This document shows positions 1-9,129 of a stretch of 64,000 nucleotides of DNA, one piece after another (positions within the stretch are counted from its first letter, which is position 1; every line of letters starts with the position of its first letter). This stretch comes from Pyrenopolyporus hunteri (taxonomy: Eukaryota > Ascomycota > Sordariomycetes > Xylariales > Hypoxylaceae): the NCBI GenBank assembly GCA_902806595.1, contig CADCXC010000035.1:310001-374000 (forward strand), given 5' to 3'. The translations under genes were made by a program, and so were the position numbers. The notes under the pieces were generated by a model that did no database searches, was not told the DNA's origin, and saw only the letters and a list, made by a program, of their open reading frames with translations.

Positions 1-566
1 GAAACTTGGACTCGATACCACACGAACGGAAAGTTAACACCATCCTAAGGAACGGCTCCGATCGTAGATGGTTGCGAGCATCGAGAGCGAGGCTAGCTGA
101 TGAGGCTTATGTTTGTAAGCCATCAAGCAGGCTCGGCTACCTATGACGGCATGTAGTAAGTCTCGAGGAGGGGATTCGCCCGCTATATGTCAGAGACAGG
201 GGTGTTACCGAGATCGATCCTGCTCTCGAACCAAGAGAACCCCGAGTGCCCGGAGAAGCACGCACAAGACGAAACCGCACGTGTGGGTCGACAACTACAT
301 ACGGTCGCATTCAACATAATCTACTACGGCAAAATAGGCGTAGTTCCATGGATCTGCAGCGCTCGTAGTCATGTCTTGGCGGGACAATCTGCTGATTGTA
401 TCTTCGGCACGCGTTGGATGGGGGCCATTCAAAGCACACAGGCTGGCCCTAAATATGGAAACCCCCGGATTCTCATGAGCTTGTCCCGCTGAATAGTGCC
501 CTTCCCCAGTTTCTCCAAACTCGGATCACCCACAGCTTGCACATACCCGCGTAGATATCGCTCGCT
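1..566. other. Upstream intergenic segment, no supported gene
   Basis: A 101-codon plus-strand ORF (187-492) and a 70-codon minus-strand ORF overlap each other. Neither shows a recognisable domain or splice structure. The segment probably holds the promoter of the FAD monooxygenase that starts at 567. Confidence 0.4.
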
Positions 567-2194
567 ATGACCGTCAACGGGACGCAAAAAGATCCCATAA
601 GGGGTAAGTGCTATAGAACTGTGGTTGAACATGTCTTGCATTTAGTGTTTTCGTCTTCATAAAGAAAGAAATAAAAATAAGAAAAAAAGTTGCTAAATTA
701 TATTAAATAATAAGCCATCGTCATCGGCGCCGGTCTTGGCGGATGCGCCTGCGCGCTCGCCCTCAAGCACCACGGCCACGACGTAGTCGTGTACGAGAAG
801 CTGCGGGGGTTCCGACGCCTAGGCGACTCCCTCGGGCTCGGCGAGAACGCGCTCAAGCTGCTGGAGCGCTGGGGCGGTAAGTCGCTGTACCACCGGCTGA
901 CCAGCATCGGCAACCAGGCGCCCGACATGCAGATCCGGCGGTGGCACGACGGCAAGATCCTCGCGCAGCAGCCGCTCATGGACATGGCGGGCTACATCGG
1001 CCACCGCGGCGACTACCACGAGGCCTTCATCCAGGCCGTCAAGGACGCCGGCATCGAGATCCGCATGGGCCACGAGGTCGTCTCGTACGACGAGTCCAAG
1101 CCTAGCATCACGTTCGCCGACGGCACGGAGGATACGGCGGATGTGATCATCGGCGCCGACGGGATCAAGTCGCGCGCGAGAGAGCTCGTGCTGGGGTTCG
1201 AGGACGCTCCGAAGAGCAGTGGGTACTCGTGTTATCGGGCGTATTTCCCCGGCAAGCATTTGCGGGAGGACCCATTATGCCGGGAATTCGTAGATCACGA
1301 TTGCGTTAATATCTGGTACGTCGAATTCAACAACACCGACCCTGCGAAAACCCGTTTATTCCAGAAAGAAGAAAGAAAGCTCGTAAATAGATAGACTAAA
1401 GACACGTCCCCCTCACAGGATCGGCGAGGACACGCACCTAGTGCAGAACACGCTGCGCAACGGGGACGAGTTCAACTGGATCGTGACGCGGAAGCTGTCG
1501 CACGAGGCGGACATGGAGATCAAGGAGTCGTGGTTCCAGGAGGGCGACATGGAGGAGGTGCGCAAGTCGCTGCGGGGCCTGGACCCGCGCATCCGCGCCG
1601 CCGTCGACAAGACCGAGGCCTGCCTCGACTGGAAGATCTGCTACCGCGACCCCCTGCCCACCTGGGTGTCCCGGAGCCACAAGATCGCCCTGCTGGGCGA
1701 CAGCTGCCATCCCCATCTACCGACTAGTGCCCAGGGCGCCAGCCAAGCTACCGAGAGCGCCGGCGTGCTTGCCGTGTGCTTGAAGCTGGCTGGGAAGGAT
1801 AATGTTCCGTTGGCGGTGAGGAAATTCAGTCTTTCGTTTTCTTTTGCCACTTACTTCCTTACCTACTCCTTTACTCCCTCTCCCTTGCCCCGTTTTCTTC
1901 TACACCTCCGCCTCCACCCAGATACTAACAACTCCACAGACCCGGTGCTACGAGAAGCTGCGCTTCGCGCGCACGCGCGCGAGCCAGACGAACGGCGAGG
2001 ACCTGCGGGACCGGTGGCACAACGCGCTCAAGAACGTGGACGAGGGCGTCGAGATCGACCCCGAGTCCGTCAAGATGCGGAACCGCTGGCTGTACGCGTT
2101 CGACGCCGAGGCGGACACGCTGGCGCGCTGGGACGAGATGTCGGCGCTGGTGAAGGAGGAGCTGAGGACGGGGAAGGTCACGCCTTTGTGTTAG
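567..2194 (+). CDS. FAD-dependent monooxygenase, salicylate-hydroxylase-like
   Basis: Model: exons 567-603, 715-1315, 1419-1815 and 1940-2194, 429 aa, the usual size for the family. The product is likely a class A flavoprotein hydroxylating an aromatic substrate with NAD(P)H and O2; the substrate cannot be read from sequence. The N-terminus carries the FAD Rossmann motif GAGLGG. FRRLGDSLGLGENA follows, and the second FAD motif LLGDSCHPHLP lies near residue 290. The last two introns have good donors, and intron 3 has a TACTAACA branch point. Exon 1 (ATG at 567, MTVNGTQKDPIR) is inferred. Its GTAAGT donor at 604 joins in frame to an AAG acceptor at 714, just after a GCTAAAT branch-like site, giving IRAIVIGAG. 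Without this exon the ORF runs straight into a stop upstream of the Rossmann motif. The alternative is a gene with an eroded 5' end. No pathway neighbours are visible. Confidence 0.82.
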
Positions 2195-2496
2195 CGCGGA
2201 GGGGGAGTTGCGGACAGGTAGATGCGTGTGTATCTATATCGCATAGGGAGCGTTGGCCTCGTTCGGCGAAGCCTGAGGCATTGGTAGTTAGGCTAGATTA
2301 GCGGAGTTATGGAAGAAGAGTTATGTGAATTCGACATTCACTTCTTCTAATCACGAACATGGTCTGATTGGGTGTACTCAATCCCGTTGTAACGGCCGCT
2401 ATTAACATATAAACTACCTCATAGAGTCCAACCTACGATCCTACGATCCTACAGTCAACTCATCCTCGTAACATGTACCAGGTAATAAATAATACG
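2195..2496. other. Short convergent intergenic spacer
   Basis: This spacer lies between the 3' ends of the monooxygenase (+) and the NLR-like gene (-). It is AT-rich and likely holds both 3' UTRs. A direct repeat of ctacgatc (about 2430-2448) is the only structure seen. Confidence 0.5.
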
Positions 2497-5400
2497 CTAA
2501 CCCAAACACCCAAACTTCCCACGTAGAAAAGCGCATCGTAATATCCCACCTTCCGCTCTAGGAACCGGTCTAGTCCCCCTAGGCCGCCGAATATGCGCTC
2601 CAGTACCCAATCTCCAAGCGGGATTGACATGGGCCTCGAGCCTCGTCTTTATTTCCCCGGGGAGCAGAGCCGCAATCGCGTTCTTCACTTGACCCCTCGT
2701 AAAGAAGGGCAAGAAGGCACGTACGAAGTCCGTCCATTCGGAGTCGGTAGACAGCGGACGGCTCAGCGCCACGCACATGAACACGGGCATCGTTTGCGAC
2801 GGTGATGGCGTGAGCCCGGGGTCCTGGCTTAGTTCTTGGGAAAGCTTAGTCCTGAGATATTGGGAGACTTGGAATAACGCCATGAGCCCGACGAAGCCCA
2901 CTTCCTTCCATCTATACGCCGGGTCGACTAGTCTCGCCGGGTGCACTCTTAGGTCTACGAGCATCTTATTACACCAGTGTAGGTCCCCGGCGTCGGAGCG
3001 GTCGTTACGCGATACCGGCCCAGGTGCAGCGGGATATATGTAAGTGGTGAATTCATCACGTCTGGTAGCCACGGTCAACGTAATTTGCTCGTCTAGTTTG
3101 TCCATGATCCTGACAAGCATAGTGTTATTCGACGAACTATCGCGAACGTTTCTCGCCAATAAAAATAGACTCCTTAAATGGAGCCACAGTAAAGGAGGGT
3201 CGGGACAAATATGCCCTTCAAGGGGTATTCTGAGCGTCTCGCCTTTGAGGATCCATAGATTGGGGTCGAAGTCGGGATTTAGGTGAGAAGAGAGATCGTC
3301 CCAATTCTTTCTGATCCACTATTACCAGTTAGCATTCTCCGTCATAGAATATTCAACGTAAAAAACACACGACTAGTTATCATAAATATTAAGGGTCAAT
3401 AGGTGGGTTTGATGAATCGCCACTCTCTTATTCGTGAAGTTAAGAATAGGAATTGGGGAACACTTACCTCTTCCGTAGCCTGTGACGAATATTCAACACG
3501 ACTCTCAGCATAGTGACCAGGTGAGGATATGTCTAACAACCCTCGAGTCCTACTACGCAGCCTTTCCGCTAGGGACGAGGTAACAGAAGTCCCAAGCGAC
3601 TCGTTGGTCGTATCAATATCAAGTGGAATATGGCCATCCCCCAACCAAAAGCCGGCCGCGCTCGGTACAAGGCCATGCTTAGTATAGGTTTGGAGAATCA
3701 AGAAATAATGCGAGGCTTCTCGTTGATATTGTGGGTCAATGCTCTCCCATATAGCCCGGAAAACGCCGGATAAGTCATCCGGAAGACCGCTCAAGATTCG
3801 GCGAAGGTATACTAGCTTACGGCCTTCTTGTAACTGGATTAGAAGGTACTTCCCTACTATCAAGGCCCAAGAGAAAACTCCGTGGGCCTTGTCGAGAATA
3901 TCATCGAACAACTTTTGGGTGTCGAGGGGCTGAGCTCCGAGTTGCCCTTGTATACCCAGAGCACTCTGAAGTCGGCCATAAATATGAACTTTCATACCGT
4001 TCCGAGTTAGGTTCTCAAGTTGAAGTATTGGGCCACGATGGGATATGTCACTGAATACGCCGGGTCGGCTAGTGACGCATATCTTGACGGAAGGATGCGC
4101 GCCTGCTTGTAGAAGCGACTCGATTAGAGCTGTACGCTCGAGCTCCGCCAAATCGTCGATTCCGTCAATGAACAACGCGAACTTGAATGGAGGCTCTCTA
4201 TCCGATAATTCCTGACCGGCTCTAGACAGCAAAACCCGGAGACCAACCATTAGTTCTTCGGTCCCCCAATCCGGCAGCGCTACAGTATCTCCGAACATTT
4301 GGAGCAGAGCCCACCGACCCGGAAAGATTACCGGGACGAGGATATGGGGGTAATCGACGAGACACGAATGAAGTAGTGCCCGAAGTAGCGCTTCGTAAGG
4401 GCTCAGAGGAGATCTTTCTGAATTCCATGGGCGATACGTGGCTAAGATAACAATAGAAGGCGACCCCGCCCAGGAACGCAGTAGCGATGTCAACGTTTCA
4501 TGCTCGGTTATGAATTTGATCAACGTCGATTTGCCCGCCCCCGACCTGCCAGTGATCCAGTAGATCCCGTCCGACGCGCCGGATAGCCACTGTGGAAAAT
4601 CGGGCCAGGGCGGGGATCCATGCTCTGAAGAACGGGGGCGCTGGAAAATCGGCTGGTAGGTATCTCTGTGTGCTTCCGGTAGCTCTTCTTCTACACCGTT
4701 CATTGCTCTGAACCAAAGGCTTCTTACGATCAACTCGGTACACTTATAACCATAAGGCCGGTCCGAGTCGCCATTCTCGGGGCACTGTTGAGCCACGAGA
4801 CGCATTCGTTCGTCAGGTTGCCAATTTGAATCCAGCACATATCGAACGAGGTCTCGAAAACGTAGCAAGCCATCTGCTGTTTCGCCTCCGACTAAATCTA
4901 CAATTCCCTCGGCGTATCTACGGGTTACTTCGTCAACCGATCGGAGCCTCCGAATTATCGTGGCCCGTTGTCGTATAAACTCGGCCATTGTGGCATTATT
5001 CTTTTTGGCCTGGCCCCTATTTTAGTTAGCTGATATGATGACAATGCTACGTTGGCCAGATGCCTGGCTTAGGTAGTAGTTCTCGGTCATACCATGAAAG
5101 TACAAGTATTTCCATCGTAATCCGTTTCTGGGCCTGGTCGAGTTGTGTCTCAAGATTTCGGATTTCCGCGTCCGATAGCGCGCGTGCCAAAACAGGGGTA
5201 AATCCATTCGCCTGGAGACGTATCGACTCGTCCCGAGCCTCGAGCTTAGCCAACGCGGCCCTCAACATACGTCCTATTTCTTTTGCTTGGTCTAACGCAT
5301 TGATTAGCATGTCCTCCGTCATATCACCCGGATTTTTGGCAACGTGGTTTCGTTGCTGGGAGGACGTTGCTTTTTCGAGGCCAAAATTCCGAAATTTCAA

Positions 5401-5577
5401 ATCGAAATTTTCTATCAAGTCCCAGAAATCGTTCGTTACTCTAGATAGATCAACTTCATTTTCCTTCGCGCCGGACGAGGATCGGTAAATCTGTCGCGGG
5501 TCCGTAAAGAGGCGAGCCCCAAATTCCAGAAATTCGACAGCTGCGGCCGCCACGGATAGCGCGCCGAGCGATTCCAT
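2497..5577 (-). CDS. NACHT-domain STAND NTPase (fungal NLR-like protein)
   Basis: Model: exons 5577-5093, 5016-3468 and 3318-2497, 951 aa. The N-terminal 160 residues (MESLGALSVAAAAVEFLEFG...) match the helical domain common at the start of fungal STAND proteins (HeLo-like/SesA-like type). The NACHT core has a P-loop GRSGAGKST (about residues 318-326), Walker B FALFIDGIDDL (about 441-451) and a sensor-like KICVTSRP. The C-terminal region shows no WD, ankyrin or TPR repeats. Such proteins are thought to act as self/non-self or pathogen sensors in the cytoplasm. Intron 1 (GTATGA, CTAACTAAAATAG) joins in frame through LSWGQAKKNNAT. Intron 2 has a GTAAGT donor at 3467 and a GCTAACTGGTAATAG acceptor. 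If it is not spliced, the protein stops at 3396. The conserved HRTVRDFL-type motif expected around this junction is absent or degenerate (LTSRIREW lies inside the intron), so the 3' part may be decayed or mis-modelled. A small membrane protein gene lies 224 bp upstream on the same strand. Confidence 0.78.
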
Positions 5578-5801
5578 TCTCACGATTCGGAGAGTAGGAA
5601 AGCAATGTTCCCATGATCCCCCTAAGATCAAGTTGTTTAGGTTGGCAGCGGGTATACAGTTGGACGGACAGGCTCAAGGACGAAATTGAGGCTGCGCAAG
5701 TCGCGGGACGCAACGTACATATTTACCCTTCTGGCGGCGACGCCACCTCAATTCCTTGGCCCGAAGGATCGCCGGAGGCCGGTCGTGATTGGCAGCGCTG
5801 T

Positions 5802-6275
5802 TCAGTACCCTATAATAGCGGCCACGATGAAGACCGCAACCCAACTGACCATCAGTAAATCCAGCACATTCAGCAGCTCGTGAGTTTTCCTTTGCGCTTC
5901 CTCGTAATCTCCCATTTTCGGCAAGCTCCCTTTGAGCCCAGACGTCTTACCGCCCCAGAAGCCGTGGATATGCTCCCTCGCGAAATAGACAGCGATAGCC
6001 GTTGCGATAGGGCATATGCAGCGCAGTACGACGCCGTATGTTGAACCCCGGAGAGCAAGCAGCAGCGACATGAAGAGCGAGAGGAGGAGCGCTACCACGC
6101 CGGTGGTCTGTGTTGCGTAGGTTTTCTGGCGCTGGCGCTCGGCCTCGCCGGAAACCTTGGCGAGCTTCTTGGTGGCGTCTTCATATTTGCGGAGGTTGGT
6201 GATGGCGACGTAAGATTGCTTGCCTCCGTAAATTGCCAGAGCAACTTGGGCAACGTGGAGAATCTGCATGAACAT
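5802..6275 (-). CDS. Small multi-pass membrane protein, unknown function
   Basis: Single exon, 157 aa from the ATG at 6275 (MFMQILHVAQVALAIYGG). The upstream in-frame start is only GTG, and the chosen ATG has A at -3. Hydrophobic segments lie near residues 4-17 (weak), 60-76 (TGVVALLLSLFMSLLLAL), 83-100 and a C-terminal helix (LLMVSWVAVFIVAAIIGY). A basic, helical KKLAKVSGEAERQRQK stretch separates the first two. I do not recognise the family. It ends 224 bp upstream of the NLR-like gene on the same strand. In fungi, NLR genes can sit beside genes for their effector partners, so a functional pairing is possible but is inference only. It could also be an unrelated conserved membrane protein. 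Confidence 0.65.
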   Translation of the reverse strand: MFMQILHVAQVALAIYGGKQSYVAITNLRKYEDATKKLAKVSGEAERQRQKTYATQTTGVVALLLSLFMSLLLALRGSTYGVVLRCICPIATAIAVYFAREHIHGFWGGKTSGLKGSLPKMGDYEEAQRKTHELLNVLDLLMVSWVAVFIVAAIIGY

Positions 6276-7087
6276 CTTTAAAAGGGGTTCTCGCACCTCT
6301 TTTATTCGTCGATGGTGATTCTGAAATGGAATGCTAGGGGGTAGATACCTCGAAAACGGGACTTGATGTCTTGAGATGTCTTGAGATGTGAAAGATGGAC
6401 AATTAAATCAATTCTCCAAAACCATCCACTTATAGTACGGCTTTAAAGCACCTACCTAGGTACTTACCTACCAGGTATATAAATGCGTTCACGCCTTCCC
6501 TCATTATTATAGTACTTACCCTGGATGCATGTATATCCAGATTCATGACGATCTAATTACCCAGGTACCTAAGTGCTCAATGCTATGTATGACGTAACGA
6601 CTTAAGCCTCTCGATCCTTATCTGTAAGGTGGAAATTAGCGATAGACACAGCCTAAGCGCTTTGCTTCTTTAACCCCTATTCTTATCTGGGTCGTGTAGA
6701 AACCCTCCAGGTAGTCAACGCATTATATATCGTATATCAGCTTCTCCCAAGTGTAGAGGATTTCGTACTTACGGTCCGGCGTGGATATCGCTTTCAAAAG
6801 CTCCGTCCATACTAAGAAATGCCGCCGCTGCCATATTATTTCACCAGTAGGGGATTAACCAGCTGGCAAACACCTGGCAAGACTAATGAACGGCTGGCTG
6901 ATATTTCTAGCATGGACCGAACTTTGAAAGCGACATCCGCACATAAATGTAATAGTCAAGCCACTCGCTCTGTGGCTGTGCATATCCTTGGAGATCTTAG
7001 ATCGGTGGCTGGAAACCCCATTCAACGTCCACCAAGAACATGGAATCGATCCTACCTAGAACCTATAATACCCCGTAGGAATTCACC
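6276..7087. other. Intergenic, divergent promoter region
   Basis: This lies between the membrane protein (-) and the Nudix gene (+). It contains the palindrome-rich word ACCTAGGTACTTACCTACC near 6460-6480 and a direct repeat of tcttgaga (6369-6387). The 94-codon ORF at 6819-7103 runs into the Nudix start and looks incidental. Confidence 0.5.
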
Positions 7088-7998
7088 ATGTCAAAACGAG
7101 TAGCCAGAATCATATCAACAGAGTTACTCGTAGGTTCCCAATTGGCCTATGACGTGGTGTTTGCTAAGGGCCCCATCAGAACAACGAAGATGCCAAATGG
7201 ATCAACCTGGTGAAGTCGGTCTTACCCAATCCCATAAACTCTCTATACGCAGCAACTACTAGCCATGTCCTACGACGGCTTCCGACCGCTGGCGAATTTC
7301 GTTGAATTAACCCTTATTCACGGTATGACACAGAATTACCTACGAGGATGAAAACGGGAAAGTACGCACCTGGGAGGCGATGAGGCGTCCCGGGCGGCCA
7401 AAAACCAGCGCCGTAGACGCCGTTCAGATGATCGCAGTAATTGGTCACAAAGACGGCCCTAAAATTCTCCTAGAGAAGCAGTTCCGCGCCCCAGCAGGAA
7501 AAATCGTGATTGAGTTTCCGGCCGGCCTCGTCGACGAGGGTGAAACCCCGGAAGAAGCGGCTTTGCGTGAATTAAAGGAAGAGACAGGCTACGTCGGTGA
7601 AGTAGTCCCAGATCGTGGGGGAACACGGCCGATTCTTTTCAGCTGTGAGTCCCTATATGAATTACCGATCAAAGCACCAACCTAAGCGTAGACTAATCGT
7701 GTACCTAGCCCCAGCCTCTTCCAGGTAAACCCTCGTATATCTGATGATTCGCTATCTAACTGACCATTGATCCAGCTCGAGCACTTTTCTCATTCACCTC
7801 AAGATTGACCCCGACAGGGAAGAAAATCAAAGCCCGAAACCAGAGCTAGAAGAGGGCGAGTTCATCGAGGCCTTCTGGGTACCCCTAGACAAGCTATACG
7901 AGGAATGCAGGAAGTTAGAGGCTCACGGGTTTGCCATTGATGGCAAGGTTGGCGTTTTCGCTGAAGGCCTAGAGATGTCGAGGATATGGCGACCGTAG
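7088..7998 (+). CDS. Nudix hydrolase, ADP-ribose pyrophosphatase (Ysa1-like)
   Basis: Five-exon model: 7088-7129, 7180-7214, 7334-7644, 7709-7724 and 7776-7998, 208 aa, normal for this family. It would hydrolyse ADP-ribose and related ADP-sugars to AMP and ribose-5-phosphate. The complete Nudix box is visible: G-x5-E-x7-REL-x-EE-x-GY, from GLVDEGETPEE to RELKEETGYV. FPAGLVDEGE precedes it, and the family C-terminal signatures EFIEAFWVPLDKLYEEC and GFAIDGKVG follow. The ATG has a CACC context. Intron 1 has a GTAGGT donor and a TTGCTAAG branch. Intron 2 uses GTCGGT, which alone gives LVKITYED in frame. A 16-nt microexon (TCCCCAGCC...) is needed to join ILFS to STFLIHLKID. Both of its flanking introns have GACTAAT or TCTAACTGA branch sites. 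The short ORF from 7380 covers only part of exon 3. Confidence 0.88.
7709..7724 (+). other. 16-nt microexon of the Nudix gene
   Basis: The bases ccccagcctcttccag sit between a CCTAG acceptor and a GTAAAC donor. They convert the phase-1 end of exon 3 to the phase-2 entry of exon 5, giving the local peptide FSSPASSSSSTF. Skipping it causes a frameshift. Confidence 0.7.
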
Positions 7999-8944
7999 TC
8001 AGCGTCCTCGAACCATAGACTAGATGGACATGCCAAACATTCAACTATGGAACTAAGCGTTAAGGTCAGGTACACTCCCCTGGCAAACAAGGGCGATCGA
8101 AAGCTACAACTGGTCTTTGTTCCCGCTTTCTGATCATATAGAGTTTGTTCACATTAGTCTATGACAAGCATAGATTTAAAACAGGAAGCTGTCTTCAAGT
8201 CGTGGATAACTTGCAGTGACTACCATAATACCCCTATTGGACTGTCCTGTCCCTCTATTTTAACTATACTATGTATCAGCAGGGTCCTAACCACACTCAC
8301 GTATTGAATCACGGCATATCTGCCATCAATTCTAGTTTACGCTTCTATATAAATATTTAGGAGAACGCGACCACAGACTCATAATGTAGTTTTATCAACA
8401 AGGCTTAATCAAAGCTGTGAGTCTCGAACATTGAGTGATACATCTCATGGGAAATCTTCTTGGGGGTTGTTTACATTTTTCAATGTGAATTGAGCACCCG
8501 AATATATCAGAGAAGCAGACAACCGTACCTGCCGCTATGAAGGAACCAGACAAAACGGTGATACAATTACCCTGGTTACTCGCAGTAAATCGTCACCGGT
8601 CCAACCGCAAGAACCACAGTCACAGCATCGCGCCTAACGCAAAACTACCGTTGTCTTGCTGGTACCTCCCCTTCCTCCTCCCTCCTCCCTCTCCATCCGT
8701 TTCCATTTCCCATTTCCATTCAACGTAGGACTGGTACCTGGCCAAACTACGTTCCTGCCATCGTGTGGTTTGGCAGCGACTTCTTACCTGGGTGCGATTT
8801 TACTTAGTACTTACTTTCAGTCGTTCTGTTCGTCAACACCCTCCAAGTTTCCAGCTTCCCAATTCACCCTATACAAGGGAAATCTCGAGCGAGATCGCTA
8901 ATTCCATATTGAATCGGCCAACAATCAAATTGTTTTCCTCTCGA

Positions 8945-8953
8945 CTATAAATA
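8945..8953 (+). promoter_or_regulatory. TATA-like element
   Basis: CTATAAATA lies 177 bp upstream of the ATG at 9130. It is followed by an AT- and CA-rich leader typical of fungal 5' UTRs. Confidence 0.45.
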
Positions 8954-9040
8954 CCCCAATACATTTCATTTTCATCTCACGAAAATCCGAGGAAAACATC
9001 ACTTACCACTTCCTACCTAGGTACTTCTATCCAGTCTTAT

Positions 9041-9064
9041 TCATCATCATCATCATCATCATCA
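9041..9064 (+). repeat. ATC trinucleotide repeat in 5' leader
   Basis: About eight consecutive ATC units, 65-90 bp upstream of the ATG at 9130 and probably within the 5' UTR. Confidence 0.85.
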
Positions 9065-9129
9065 CTATCATCGATACACAACATAATTCAAAGTCTCATA
9101 GTCATCACATACAACATCCAATCGCTACA

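Larger units (their letters stand above)
7999..9129. other. Intergenic region, promoter of the repeat protein
   Basis: AT-rich 3' region of the Nudix gene, then a pyrimidine-rich tract (cttcctcctccctcctccct, about 8669-8690), a TATA-like ctataaata at 8945-8953 and an ATC-repeat leader ahead of the ATG at 9130. ORFs here are short and low-complexity. Confidence 0.5.

Noticed and set aside
819..1259. 146-codon antisense ORF over the monooxygenase
   Set aside because: A shadow of GC-rich third positions in the real gene; no family resemblance.
7215..7333. Frameshift in the Nudix gene between NLVK and ITYED
   Set aside because: The GTCTTA and GTGAAG donors give the wrong phase, but GTCGGT at 7215 restores the frame exactly, so no frameshift is needed.
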